Below, in pieces: positions 7,501-15,709 of a stretch of DNA of 64,000 nucleotides. Where the stretch lies: the NCBI RefSeq assembly GCF_009183655.1, contig NZ_WEIO01000001.1, forward strand, positions 434,001 through 498,000, written 5' to 3'. The notes below the pieces were generated by a model. That model did not search any database, was not told the DNA's origin, and was given only the letters and a program-made list of their open reading frames with translations. Source of the stretch: Bacillus aerolatus (lineage in GTDB: Bacteria; Bacillota; Bacilli; Bacillales; Domibacillaceae). The translations under genes were made by a program, and so were the position numbers. Position 1 is the first letter of the stretch. Every line of letters begins with the position of its first letter.

Positions 7501-8370
7501 ATGCACACAAAGACAGGCCTTGTGCTTGAAGGCGGCGGTATGAGAGGGCTATACACAGCGGGTGTGCTCGATTTTTTTCTTGAGAACAAAATAGAGTTTC
7601 CATATGTGATTGGTGTTTCGGCAGGCGCCTGCAATGCCGCTTCCTACATTTCGAAACAGTGGGGAAGAAACAAGCGGGTGAATATTGGATTTGTCAGAGA
7701 TCCAAAATACATTTCATTTCGGAATTTGATCAGAAAAGGCGAGCTGTTTGGCATGGATTATGTGTTTGATGTCATTCCTAACCAAATTGTTCCATTTGAT
7801 TATGAGGAATTTAAGAAAAGTGAGACGGAGTTTGTCGTAGGAACGACGGATTGCCATACGGGTGAACCAGTTTATTTCGGCAGAAAAGATTATAAAGAAG
7901 ATTTATTAACGCCAATCCGGGCATCGAGTTCACTGCCGTTTGCTGCGCCGGTCGTCACTTTTCAAGACTATCATTTGCTTGATGGCGGCATCAGCGATCC
8001 CGTTCCGATCAAGAAGGCCGTACAAGATGGCTGCAGCCGCAATGTTATCATTCTTACACAGCACGAAGGATACATGAAAAAACCTTCCCGTCTTCATTTT
8101 ATGGCGAAACGAAAGTACGCTCACTATCCGGGAGTAGTAAAGGTGCTTGAAAACAGATGGAAACTGTACAACCAAACGATAGAGTACATTCATCAACTGG
8201 AAAAAGAAAACGAAGCGTTTGTTATTCGTCCGACACAATCGCTTGAAGTCAGCCGTGTGGAGCGCAATCAGCGCAAGCTTACGAAGTTGTATGACCTTGG
8301 CTGGCAGGATGCTGCTGACGCATATGACTCATTAGCCGAGTGGCTGAAGGAAAGCAAACTGACAAAATAA
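7501..8370 (+). CDS. Patatin-like phospholipase (YjjU-type)
   Basis: Cytoplasmic lipid acyl hydrolase of 289 aa using a Ser-Asp dyad. The oxyanion loop GGGMRG (11-16), nucleophile elbow GVSAG (S40) and DGG (D161) are all intact, so the enzyme should be active. Its size and the C-terminal helical part resemble E. coli YjjU rather than the large patatins. A strong AGGAGAGGG ribosome site precedes the ATG. It is monocistronic, with a terminator at 8404-8438. The natural lipid substrate is unknown. Confidence 0.87.
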   Translation: MHTKTGLVLEGGGMRGLYTAGVLDFFLENKIEFPYVIGVSAGACNAASYISKQWGRNKRVNIGFVRDPKYISFRNLIRKGELFGMDYVFDVIPNQIVPFDYEEFKKSETEFVVGTTDCHTGEPVYFGRKDYKEDLLTPIRASSSLPFAAPVVTFQDYHLLDGGISDPVPIKKAVQDGCSRNVIILTQHEGYMKKPSRLHFMAKRKYAHYPGVVKVLENRWKLYNQTIEYIHQLEKENEAFVIRPTQSLEVSRVERNQRKLTKLYDLGWQDAADAYDSLAEWLKESKLTK

Positions 8371-8403
8371 ATATGGGCTGTCTCCATACAGCTTCACGAA
8401 AAG

Positions 8404-8438
8404 AATGCATCCGTTGAATAAATGGCGGATGTATTTTT
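8404..8438 (+). terminator. Terminator of the patatin gene
   Basis: AATGCATCCG pairs with CGGATGTATT across a 12-nt loop and is followed by T residues. Confidence 0.75.
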
Positions 8439-8552
8439 TATATTGGAAAAGACTTAAACGTTCGGAAGGAAGATTTTTGCTTGGTTGAACGTGTGTATAA
8501 AGGGAAAGGAGTAGAAAGGATAAACTATCACTTTGTCACAGGAGGTAAGAGG

Positions 8553-9236
8553 ATGTATGTAAGTATTGCTTTAAAAATATTTTTTGGGTTGATCGGTTTG
8601 TTAATTGTCATTCGTCTGCTTGGAAAAAAAGAACTCTCGCAAATCACTCCATTTGATTTTATTTATTTAATCCTCTTAGGAAGCTTTCTTGAAGAAGGAG
8701 TATTTGATGAAAAGGTTTCGATCTTTCATATTTTATATGCCGTTGCTATTTGGGGTGGATTGATTTATTTGATCGAGGTCCTTGTCATGAAGTCAGATCG
8801 ATTTAGAAAGCTGTTAAAAGGAGAATCTTCTGATTTAATTATTAAAGGAAAAGTTGATATACGAGCACTCAAGAAAAATCATATTGAAATGGAACAGCTG
8901 CGAATTTTAATGAGAAACCAAGGGTACTTTTCTTTAACTGAAATCGAACATGCCACACTGGAAACGAGCGGAACATTGAGCGTATTGCCAAAAGCAAAAG
9001 AAATGGCCGTCAAACCCGGTATGCTGAATATAACGCCGGAAGAAAATGCACCGACGTATTTATTAGTGGATGAAGGTGAAGTAGAAGAAAAAGAATTAAA
9101 AAAAGCCGGCAAAAGCAAAGAATGGCTTTTATCTGAGCTGAAAAAAGAAGGAGTAGATGATATAGCGGATATTTTTTATGGAGAATGGTCAGAGAAAATA
9201 GGTTTTTATCTCATTCCGTACGAAGAGAGAAAATAA
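8553..9236 (+). CDS. DUF421 (YetF/YdfS-family) membrane protein
   Basis: Membrane protein of 227 aa. Three hydrophobic helices fill the first 80 residues. A soluble cytoplasmic alpha/beta domain of the YetF type follows (MEQLRILMRNQGYFSLTEIE and so on). Paralogues are numerous in Bacillus and several are sporulation-associated; the molecular role is not settled. I chose the ATG at 8553, which has GGAGG 6 nt upstream, over an in-frame start at 8481 without a site. A highly charged C-terminal tail is rich in Glu and Lys. It is monocistronic. Confidence 0.82.
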   Translation: MYVSIALKIFFGLIGLLIVIRLLGKKELSQITPFDFIYLILLGSFLEEGVFDEKVSIFHILYAVAIWGGLIYLIEVLVMKSDRFRKLLKGESSDLIIKGKVDIRALKKNHIEMEQLRILMRNQGYFSLTEIEHATLETSGTLSVLPKAKEMAVKPGMLNITPEENAPTYLLVDEGEVEEKELKKAGKSKEWLLSELKKEGVDDIADIFYGEWSEKIGFYLIPYEERK

Positions 9237-9237
9237 C

Positions 9238-9281
9238 AAGAGTAAGCAAGGGGAAGATGAATTCCCCTTGCTTACTCTTTA
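9238..9281. terminator. Bidirectional terminator between DUF421 and ydjO
   Basis: A near-perfect stem of about 17 bp (AAGAGTAAGCAAGGGGAA and its complement) has T/A runs on both sides. The last ydjO codons lie inside the hairpin. Confidence 0.93.
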
Positions 9282-9478
9282 TGTATATTGTTGTTTTTCA
9301 GAAAATGAGTATACCGTGTGCCGCTTTTCATTTCTTTGCCACAAAACGGGCAGGCGGGCGTTTCAGCAGCAGAAAAATCTTTCCTCATCCAGCCGTTGCA
9401 ATCTTCTGATACGCATTCCCAAGTGTCAATATCTTCATTTGGCAAAGGCTCTTCCCGTCTGTTATTGTAATAAGACAT
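9272..9478 (-). CDS. ydjO: YdjO-like cold-inducible zinc-ribbon protein
   Basis: Small 68-aa protein with two cysteine pairs (ECVSEDC and CPFC) around the conserved WMRKDF, as in B. subtilis YdjO, which is named as cold-inducible. The pairs probably bind zinc. The function is not known. The ribosome site AGGAAGTG precedes ATG 9478. Its stop overlaps the bidirectional terminator shared with the DUF421 gene. Confidence 0.8.
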   Translation of the reverse strand: MSYYNNRREEPLPNEDIDTWECVSEDCNGWMRKDFSAAETPACPFCGKEMKSGTRYTHFLKNNNIHKE

Positions 9479-9591
9479 TTTGTCACTTCCTATTTTTCAA
9501 TTTTACACTCTTTTTCATTATCTCACATAATCCCGTTTTTTCCTAAAAATCTTTTCAAATAAGTTAGTAACAATAATTAAATTCCAAACAA

Positions 9592-9768
9592 TCAGTTGCT
9601 GGGAAGCTTGATCAGCATTTGGTATGTATGGATTAGTTTATCCAGTTCTTCGCTGTATTGAATCGTTTCAAAGTGATTAAGTCCTTTTGTCATGCCGGCT
9701 CTAATCATTAAATTTCTTTTAGAATTAATTTTAGCTGTTAATTCATTATAAATATCCTGCTTTTCCAT
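9592..9768 (-). CDS. Spo0E-like aspartyl-phosphate phosphatase
   Basis: A 58-aa protein beginning MEKQDIYNEL, with the Spo0E-family signature in QYSEELDKLIHTYQ (canonical SQELD, here SEELD). Such small helical-hairpin proteins dephosphorylate Spo0A-P and delay sporulation. AGGAGA lies 9 nt before ATG 9768. No clear terminator follows. Gln-to-Glu in the signature is a conservative change whose effect is uncertain. It may match YnzD, YisI or another family member. Confidence 0.8.
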   Translation of the reverse strand: MEKQDIYNELTAKINSKRNLMIRAGMTKGLNHFETIQYSEELDKLIHTYQMLIKLPSN

Positions 9769-9966
9769 TCCTTAGCTCTCCTGAACAGATATTTTTTTGC
9801 GTTAAAATATAACATTACATATTATGACGATTTCACAATTAAAATGAAAGGTGTTCGACAAAACTTCTATTAAAGTTACATAATCAACTAGCGATGTCTA
9901 CAAAAGAGGAGAAAAAACGAGGATGTCCTCTCTTTTTAAAACACAGAAAATTCAAAAACCGTTACG

Positions 9967-10020
9967 TTGCCGGCTGCTGGGCGGTAAGATAATAATAGTT
10001 TACATACTAACCAGTTAGTA
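9967..10020 (+). promoter_or_regulatory. Promoter with TetR-type palindromic operator
   Basis: TTGCCG (9967-9972), a 17-bp spacer and TAATAA (9990-9995) form a plausible sigma-A promoter. Just downstream lies the palindrome TACTAACCAGTTAGTA (10005-10020; two 7-bp arms, 2-bp centre), placed to block initiation. It precedes the decayed acyl-CoA locus, whose likely regulator is the truncated TetR gene at 12083. Confidence 0.6.
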
Positions 10021-10040
10021 CTGAAAGGAGAGATAAACGC

Positions 10041-10269
10041 ATGGATTTTTCTTATTCAGAAAAAGTAAAGTCACTACAGGTGCAAGTAACGAATTTTGAT
10101 GGCATTGAACGTGATTGACCGGGCCATTTAAGCCCATGGAGGCGCCGGGGTGAGCGATGCTTTTCCGTTAGCTGCCCAGTGGGCCAATGCGAGAACGCTC
10201 AGGCTTGCCGACGGGCCGGATGAAGTACACGAAGCCCAGCTGGCCCGTTTAGAGTTGAAAAATAATTAA
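10041..10269 (+). pseudogene. Acyl-CoA dehydrogenase remnant (both ends kept)
   Basis: After an AAGGAGAG ribosome site the frame starts MDFSYSEKVKSLQVQV, the typical N-terminus of an acyl-CoA dehydrogenase, and stops at 10118. From about 10130 another stretch encodes [14 protein letters not shown], then [17 protein letters not shown], ending at 10269. This is the conserved C-terminus of the same family. More than 1 kb of the middle is missing, and in-frame stops separate the pieces. It is non-functional. Confidence 0.8.
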
Positions 10270-10292
10270 TTTTCAGAATAGGAGGACTTTTC

Positions 10293-10364
10293 ATGTATAT
10301 AAAAGAATTATTTGATTTAACAGGCGGCTGCAAAACGAGTCGTCTTCTTGAAGAAGGCTTCTAA
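10293..10364 (+). pseudogene. SDR-like remnant, 23 codons
   Basis: A GGAGGA ribosome site precedes MYIKELFDLTGG, which resembles the N-terminus of fatty-acid-locus SDR proteins (LFDLTGKVALVTG type). The frame then runs into CKTSRLLEEGF and stops. It probably results from an internal deletion joining the start and end of a gene, as in its neighbour. The family call rests on about ten residues. Confidence 0.4.
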
Positions 10365-10393
10365 AAAGATTCAATCACTAAGGGGGATAAAAA

Positions 10394-12007
10394 ATGAACG
10401 CACCGAATCAGTATCTGGCTTCTTTTCCGGAAGGCTACTCCCATGAATTGAACATACCTAAATTGTCACTAGCGCAAATGTTTGAGAAAACTGTTGAACA
10501 ATTTGGCAGCAGACCGGCTGTCAGTTTTTATGGCAGCAAATCGACCTATCAGGACATTTGGCAGGCGGTCCAGGCGTTCAGTTGTGCTCTGCAGGCAGCG
10601 GGCATCAAAAAAGGCGACCGCGTCGGTATTATGCTGCCAAACTGCCCACAATATGTGATCGCCTACTTTGGCATTTTGCGAGCCGGTGCGATCGTGACTC
10701 AAATCAATCCGATGCTTATGGAAAGAGAATTGGCATTCATCTTAGAAGACAGCGGCACGAAAATGATCGTTATTTTTGATGCCCTTTACCCCAAACTGCA
10801 GGCAATCCGCCAAAATACCTCTATTGAACTGGCTGTGACCGTCTCATTAAAAGATCCTTTTCAGCCGGAAGCGCCTGACAGTACATTCATGCAATTTTTA
10901 ACAAAAAGTACGTTATTCACCCCTGTTTCCATCAATCCGGAAGAAGACACGGCTATTCTCCAATACACGGGAGGTACAACTGGCCGCTCAAAAGGAGCGA
11001 TGCTTACTCATAAGAATATCCTTGCTAACGTTGTCCAGTCTTATAAATTCTTTAAAAATGAAATTAAAAAAGGACAGGAAAAGTGTCTGACCGTCATTCC
11101 TTTGTTTCATGTTTTTGGCATGACTTCGTGCATGAACTTATCGATATATGCTGGATTTGAAATGGTCATGCTGCCCCAGTTTCAAATCGATGAAGTGCTG
11201 CAAACAATAAAGCAGGAACAGCCGACCATATTTCCGGGTGTACCGACGATGTACGTCGCGATTACGAACCACCCGCAGGCTGAAAGCTTTGGCATCGATT
11301 GTATCCGGCTTTGCAACAGCGGAAGCGCCCCGATGCCGGTCGAGCTTCTCCGCGAGTTTGAGAGAAAGACGGGAGCGAAAATACTGGAAGGCTACGGTCT
11401 GTCTGAAGCCTCGCCTGTGACGCACTGTAATCCACCATTTGCTGAACGGAAACCCGGAACAGTAGGGCTTAGCATTCCCGGAACAGCCTGCAGGGTAGTC
11501 GATATTGCTACTGGTACGAAAGATGTGAAGCCGGGGGAACTTGGCGAAGTGATTATTAAAGGGCCGCAAGTGATGAAAGGATATTGGAATCAGCCGGAAG
11601 AAACGGCTGTCACTCTCCGCGGCGGCTGGTTGTACACAGGTGATATTGCTGTGCTTGATGAAGAAGGGTATTTGTCCATTATTGACCGGAAAAAAGATTT
11701 GATTATTGCAAGCGGCTACAATATTTATCCGCGTGAGATAGAAGAAGTGTTTTATGAACACCCGGCTGTGCAAGAAGCGGTCGTGATCGGGATACCCGAT
11801 GGTTACCGCGGCGAAACTGTTAAAGCCATTCTTGTGTTAAAAGCCGGTCAATCTGCCACCGAGGAAGAAATGATTGAATTCAGCAAAGCCCATTTAGCTG
11901 CTTATAAAGTACCTAAACAAGTGGAATTCAGAACAGAGCTTCCGAAAACAAATGTCGGAAAAATCTTAAGAAGAGCTTTGCGGGAAGAAGCAATCAATAC
12001 TCCGTAA
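10394..12007 (+). CDS. Long-chain fatty-acid-CoA ligase (AMP-forming)
   Basis: Activates fatty acids to acyl-CoA through an acyl-adenylate. It is 537 aa with intact ANL motifs: YTGGTTGRSKG (A3, 191-201), GYGLSEASPV (A5), GWLYTGDIA with DRKKDLI (A7/A8), and PKTNVGKILRR with the catalytic Lys near the C-terminus. The sequence is closest to LcfA-type enzymes. It is preceded by GGGGGAT and sits in the former TetR-controlled lipid operon, after two deleted genes. Substrate chain length cannot be read from sequence. Confidence 0.9.
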   Translation: MNAPNQYLASFPEGYSHELNIPKLSLAQMFEKTVEQFGSRPAVSFYGSKSTYQDIWQAVQAFSCALQAAGIKKGDRVGIMLPNCPQYVIAYFGILRAGAIVTQINPMLMERELAFILEDSGTKMIVIFDALYPKLQAIRQNTSIELAVTVSLKDPFQPEAPDSTFMQFLTKSTLFTPVSINPEEDTAILQYTGGTTGRSKGAMLTHKNILANVVQSYKFFKNEIKKGQEKCLTVIPLFHVFGMTSCMNLSIYAGFEMVMLPQFQIDEVLQTIKQEQPTIFPGVPTMYVAITNHPQAESFGIDCIRLCNSGSAPMPVELLREFERKTGAKILEGYGLSEASPVTHCNPPFAERKPGTVGLSIPGTACRVVDIATGTKDVKPGELGEVIIKGPQVMKGYWNQPEETAVTLRGGWLYTGDIAVLDEEGYLSIIDRKKDLIIASGYNIYPREIEEVFYEHPAVQEAVVIGIPDGYRGETVKAILVLKAGQSATEEEMIEFSKAHLAAYKVPKQVEFRTELPKTNVGKILRRALREEAINTP

Positions 12008-12082
12008 TGGCCGGCAAGGGCTCAATAAACCTTCTTCCTTGTGATACAATTTGGTAAAAATGATCAAAAGAGGGTTTAACAA

Positions 12083-12256
12083 ATGAAAGAGACAATCGTA
12101 GAACAAAGCATCGAACTATTTCCTAATAAAGGCTTTAAAGAAACATCTATACAAGACATCATGGATGAATTGAACGTGACGAAAGGAACGTTTTACTACT
12201 ATTTTAAAAGCAAAGAAGAATTGCTGATGGATATTCAAACTATTTTACCGAACTGA
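12083..12256 (+). pseudogene. Truncated TetR-family regulator (HTH only)
   Basis: A 57-aa frame, MKETIVEQSIELF onward, carries a complete TetR N-terminal helix-turn-helix (GFKETSIQDIMDEL, VTKGTFYYYFKSKEELL), then stops at TGA after DIQTILPN. The ligand and dimerisation domain (about 130 aa) is missing; only 17 nt separate the stop from the next gene. It was probably the local fatty-acid-responsive repressor. It may still make a DNA-binding fragment, but should not sense ligand. Confidence 0.8.
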
Positions 12257-12273
12257 CTGGAAGGACTGATTTT

Positions 12274-13362
12274 GTGCTGGAAGGAATAAAAATTATCGAC
12301 TTCTCTAATTATTTACCTGGTCCGTTCGCGGCGATGAGACTCGGGGACTTAGGGGCGGAAATTATTAAAATCGAGTCTCCCAGCGGCGATCCCGCCAGAA
12401 GAGTAGAAAAAGCGATTTACTTGGCTAATAACCGCAACAAAAAAAGCGTCGTGCTGAATTTAAAGGAAGAGGCAGCGAGAGAGTCTGCCTTAAAACTGAT
12501 CAGCGAAGCGGACGTTGTGATAGAAAGCTTTCGACCGGGAGTGATGAAGCGGCTCGGACTTGACTATGACACAGTCAAACGAGTCAAACCGGATATTATT
12601 TACTGTTCTATTTCCGGCTACGGCCAATCGGGCACATTCAGCATACTCGGAAGCCACGACTTAAACTACATGGCTTTAAGCGGTGTGCTTTCCCAGCTGA
12701 AAGACAAAGAAGGAAAGCCGGTTCATCCAACAATGACCTTCGCTGATTTAATCGGCAGTCTCGCTGCGAACGAGTCCATATTGGCCGCTTTAATTGCGCG
12801 GCAAAAAACAGGCGAAGGATGTTTTTTAGATCTTTCATTAACAGATGCTCTTACTGCTTTCATGGCCAATCACCTTGTTATCGAAAAAATGTCCGGGTAC
12901 GAGCACGGGGTAAAAGCTCTTTCCGGTGAGATTATTTCTTATTGTTTATATGAAACAAAGGACGGGCGCTATATGAGTCTTGCCGCCCTTGAACTTAACT
13001 TCTGGAAAAATTTCTGCGCGGCTGTCAACAAGGAAGAGTGGGTGTCCGCTCATACGTCCAAAACGACGGACGATAATGAAGTTTATGAAGACATAGTCAA
13101 GTTGTTTCAAAGCAGAACATTTCAAGAGTGGACTGCTTTTAGCGAAAAAATTGACTGTTGTATGGCTCCTGTGTTGGAAACAAGCGAGCTGGCGGAAAAC
13201 TGTTATATGAAAGAAAGGGAAATGGTTACGGAAAAATGGGGCCTTCCTTTCGTGAAAACGCAAGTAAAGCCAACTTTGGAGGAAGCATCCAAACCGCCGA
13301 AAAAAGGGGAGCACACAGCTGAGGTGTTAGCTGGCCATCCAATGATGTTTTCAAACAAATAA
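12274..13362 (+). CDS. CaiB/BaiF-type (class III) CoA-transferase
   Basis: Transfers CoA between carboxylic acids. It is 362 aa, shorter than the usual 380-420 but with both expected domains. The N-terminal signature FSNYLPGPFAAMRLGDLGA is present. The catalytic Asp is expected near 160 (TFADLIGSLAANESILAAL). The start is GTG with AAGGA upstream. It lies between two acyl-CoA ligases, so a role in activating or racemising an organic or branched acid is likely. The exact substrate is unknown. Confidence 0.83.
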   Translation: MLEGIKIIDFSNYLPGPFAAMRLGDLGAEIIKIESPSGDPARRVEKAIYLANNRNKKSVVLNLKEEAARESALKLISEADVVIESFRPGVMKRLGLDYDTVKRVKPDIIYCSISGYGQSGTFSILGSHDLNYMALSGVLSQLKDKEGKPVHPTMTFADLIGSLAANESILAALIARQKTGEGCFLDLSLTDALTAFMANHLVIEKMSGYEHGVKALSGEIISYCLYETKDGRYMSLAALELNFWKNFCAAVNKEEWVSAHTSKTTDDNEVYEDIVKLFQSRTFQEWTAFSEKIDCCMAPVLETSELAENCYMKEREMVTEKWGLPFVKTQVKPTLEEASKPPKKGEHTAEVLAGHPMMFSNK

Positions 13363-13387
13363 TGTAATGGAATGGAGAGACGCGGCA

Positions 13388-15007
13388 ATGATGAATGTTC
13401 CGTTAACAGTTGGTTCCTTATTAGAACGCGCCGAACGATTTTTTCCAAAAAAGCAAGTCATCTCCAGAACTCATTCTCGCATTCACCGGCTGACGTACAA
13501 AGAAGTCGGTGAACGGACGCGCCGGCTGATGAGTGCATTAAAGACATTAGGCATACGAAAGGGAGAACGGGCAGGCACGCTCGCTTGGAACCACCACCGT
13601 CATCTCGAAGTATATTTTGCCGCTCCCGGTATTGGAGCTGTTCTCCATACGATTAATATGAGACTGTCGCCGGAACATATCATTTATATTATTAACCATG
13701 CGGAAGATAAAGTACTCTTTATTGACGAAGATATCGTCCCGCTCATTGAACGGATTGCAGACAAATTGCCGACGGTGAAAGCCTACGTCATTATGACCGA
13801 TCAGCCAGAGATGCCGGAAACAACTCTTCAGCCGGTTTATTCGTATGAACAATTGCTGAAGGCAGGAAACCCCGACGAACAATTTATAACTGATATCGGT
13901 GAAAATGAGCCGGCCGGCATGTGCTACACGTCGGCTACAACGGGCAATCCGAAAGGGGTCATCTACTCACACCGCGGAATCGTGCTGCATAGCTATGCGC
14001 TTGGGCTGGCAGATACAGCGGCACTGTCTGAATCCGATGTCGCGATGGCGGTTGTGCCGATGTTCCACGTCAATGCGTGGGGCGTACCATTTGCGGCCGC
14101 CTGGTTCGGCACGACACAAGTAATGCCCGGTCCGCAGTTCACACCTAAACTGCTGGCGGAATTCATTGAGCAGGAAAAAGTAACGATTACGGCCGGTGTG
14201 CCGACGATTTGGCTTGGACTCATGAGAGAATTGGAAGAAGCTTCATACGATATATCGAGTTTGCGGGCTGTTCTTTGCGGCGGTTCGGCTGCACCGAGAG
14301 GCATGATTCAAACGTTTGAGCAAAAGTTCAACGTGCCTTTCCTTCATGCGTACGGCATGACAGAAACGAGCCCGCTTGCCACTGTTTCACGGTTAAAAAG
14401 CTATCAGTCCAATCTTTCCGAAGAAGAAAAACTTGATCAGCGTGCGAAACAAGGACTGCTCGTTCCGGGGCTGGAAATGAAAATAGTCGGTGCGCATGGT
14501 GAGGTGGCTTGGGACGGGAAAGAAATGGGCGAGCTGCTTATTCGGGGGCCGTGGATTGCAAATGAATATTATAAAGACGAGCGAACAAACGAAGCATTCA
14601 AAGACGGCTGGCTGTATACAGGCGACGTGGCAACAGTGGATGAAGAAGGCGTCATTAAACTCGTCGACCGCACGAAAGATTTAATTAAAAGCGGCGGCGA
14701 ATGGATTTCCTCCGTCGACCTTGAAAATGCCCTGATGGCTCATGAAGCGGTCTTTGAAGCAAGCGTCGTCGCCGTCCCCGATGCAGAGTGGCAGGAACGG
14801 CCCGTTGCTTGTGTGGTCTTAAAGGACCATTTTAAAGGGCAAGTAGAAAAAGAAGAACTGCTGCAATTTTTAGCCCCGCAATTTGCTAAATGGTGGCTGC
14901 CGGATGACGTCGTCTTTATAGAAGAAATTCCAAAAACGTCTGTCGGTAAATTTTTAAAGCGGGCGCTTCGTGAACAGCTGAAAGGACATTACGCAGAAAA
15001 AAATTAA
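13388..15007 (+). CDS. Fatty-acyl-CoA synthetase (medium/long-chain type)
   Basis: ANL-superfamily acyl-CoA ligase of about 539 aa. Motifs are [58 protein letters not shown] and [15 protein letters not shown] with the catalytic Lys. The GGEWIS form is typical of the DMSP-lyase-like and medium-chain acyl-CoA synthetase subgroup. The ATG at 13388 is preferred (GGAGAGA 7 nt before) over the ATG at 13367. It lies close behind the CaiB-type gene and is probably co-transcribed. A hairpin (15019-15043) follows. Confidence 0.88.
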   Translation: MMNVPLTVGSLLERAERFFPKKQVISRTHSRIHRLTYKEVGERTRRLMSALKTLGIRKGERAGTLAWNHHRHLEVYFAAPGIGAVLHTINMRLSPEHIIYIINHAEDKVLFIDEDIVPLIERIADKLPTVKAYVIMTDQPEMPETTLQPVYSYEQLLKAGNPDEQFITDIGENEPAGMCYTSATTGNPKGVIYSHRGIVLHSYALGLADTAALSESDVAMAVVPMFHVNAWGVPFAAAWFGTTQVMPGPQFTPKLLAEFIEQEKVTITAGVPTIWLGLMRELEEASYDISSLRAVLCGGSAAPRGMIQTFEQKFNVPFLHAYGMTETSPLATVSRLKSYQSNLSEEEKLDQRAKQGLLVPGLEMKIVGAHGEVAWDGKEMGELLIRGPWIANEYYKDERTNEAFKDGWLYTGDVATVDEEGVIKLVDRTKDLIKSGGEWISSVDLENALMAHEAVFEASVVAVPDAEWQERPVACVVLKDHFKGQVEKEELLQFLAPQFAKWWLPDDVVFIEEIPKTSVGKFLKRALREQLKGHYAEKN

Positions 15008-15018
15008 CTAATTGTAGT

Positions 15019-15043
15019 GCCGCTTGCCTTGTTGGCAAGCGGC
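15019..15043 (+). terminator. Hairpin after the acyl-CoA synthetase gene
   Basis: GCCGCTTGCC and GGCAAGCGGC form a perfect 10-bp stem with a 5-nt loop. There is no immediate T-run, so termination is only probable. Confidence 0.5.
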
Positions 15044-15230
15044 TGATTCATTAGCAGGTTTTTATTAATTTGCTGTTCTTTCACACGCATTTCTTGCATA
15101 TACTCCGAAAGAAAGACAACCGGCCGTGGAATGTTGATTTAAGATAGAAAAAAATGAGAAATCCAATCTTAAGGAAGGAATTTACATAAAAAAGAAGAAG
15201 TTGTATGTAAGTGAATGAGGAGGCGAAAGA

Positions 15231-15455
15231 ATGGAAGATTTATTCAGCTCAGTTCAAAAGATAAAAACAAGTGATCAGTTGCTCAGTCTGTTAAATGAGG
15301 ATTGGAAGTTTGTTTGGCTGGAAGATGAACAGAGGGAAATAAAAATAAATCTCCATGGCTGGAAAGATTATGCCTGCTACGAATTTACACACGCACCGCG
15401 TCATGGCATTTGCCCTATCGAAAACTTGTGGGAATTTGTAAAAGTGACGAATTAA
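15231..15455 (+). CDS. Unrecognised 74-aa acidic protein
   Basis: A good GAGGAGG ribosome site precedes ATG. The protein is rich in Trp, Asp and Glu, with WKFVWLEDEQREIKINLHGW in its middle and a C-terminus ENLWEFVKVTN. No signal peptide or known domain was recognised. A strong terminator follows at 15484. The last 11 codons and the terminator recur at 16818-16950, showing a former second copy. Confidence 0.6.
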   Translation: MEDLFSSVQKIKTSDQLLSLLNEDWKFVWLEDEQREIKINLHGWKDYACYEFTHAPRHGICPIENLWEFVKVTN

Positions 15456-15553
15456 ATGTTAAGGGATCATCGGCTGTTTTTTTGAAAAGCTTCTTCTTTT
15501 CGTATGATTTGAAAAGAAGAAGCTTTTTTTGATCTCAATATACGAAGGTAAAG
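15420..15553 (+). repeat. Direct repeat, copy 1 (flanks YIEGIA cassette)
   Basis: About 130 bp holding the last codons of the 74-aa gene, its stop and its terminator. It is highly similar to 16818-16950, with the same order of GTAAAAGTGACGAATTAA, a GATCATCG segment, a GCTTCTTCTTTTC hairpin and TATACGAAG. Confidence 0.85.
15484..15530 (+). terminator. Terminator of the 74-aa gene
   Basis: A long stem of about 17 bp (AAAAGCTTCTTCTTTTC with GAAAAGAAGAAGCTTTT) is followed by T residues. Confidence 0.92.
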
Positions 15554-15667
15554 GCAAAAAGGGTTCGCTTTCGTTCTTTTCGAAAAGAAAGTCTCATTCA
15601 TCATATTTTTTTAACGAATGGTTAATATAAATATATATCTTAACACTTTGAACGACGGCAATTTTTA

Positions 15668-15696
15668 ACTCTGGCGAAATCGCCAGGGTTTTTTAC
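15668..15696 (+). terminator. Terminator or attenuator just before the YIEGIA gene
   Basis: CTCTGGCGA pairs with TCGCCAGGG (2-nt loop) and is followed by six T. It ends only about 5 nt before the GGGGGA ribosome site of the gene at 15710, so it could attenuate that gene. Confidence 0.7.
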
Positions 15697-15709
15697 AGGG
15701 GGACGGACG

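Noticed and set aside
8879-9118. Minus-strand frame inside the DUF421 gene
   Set aside because: Shadow frame within a clear coding region, with no start signals; the same applies to similar minus-strand frames in the catabolic cluster.
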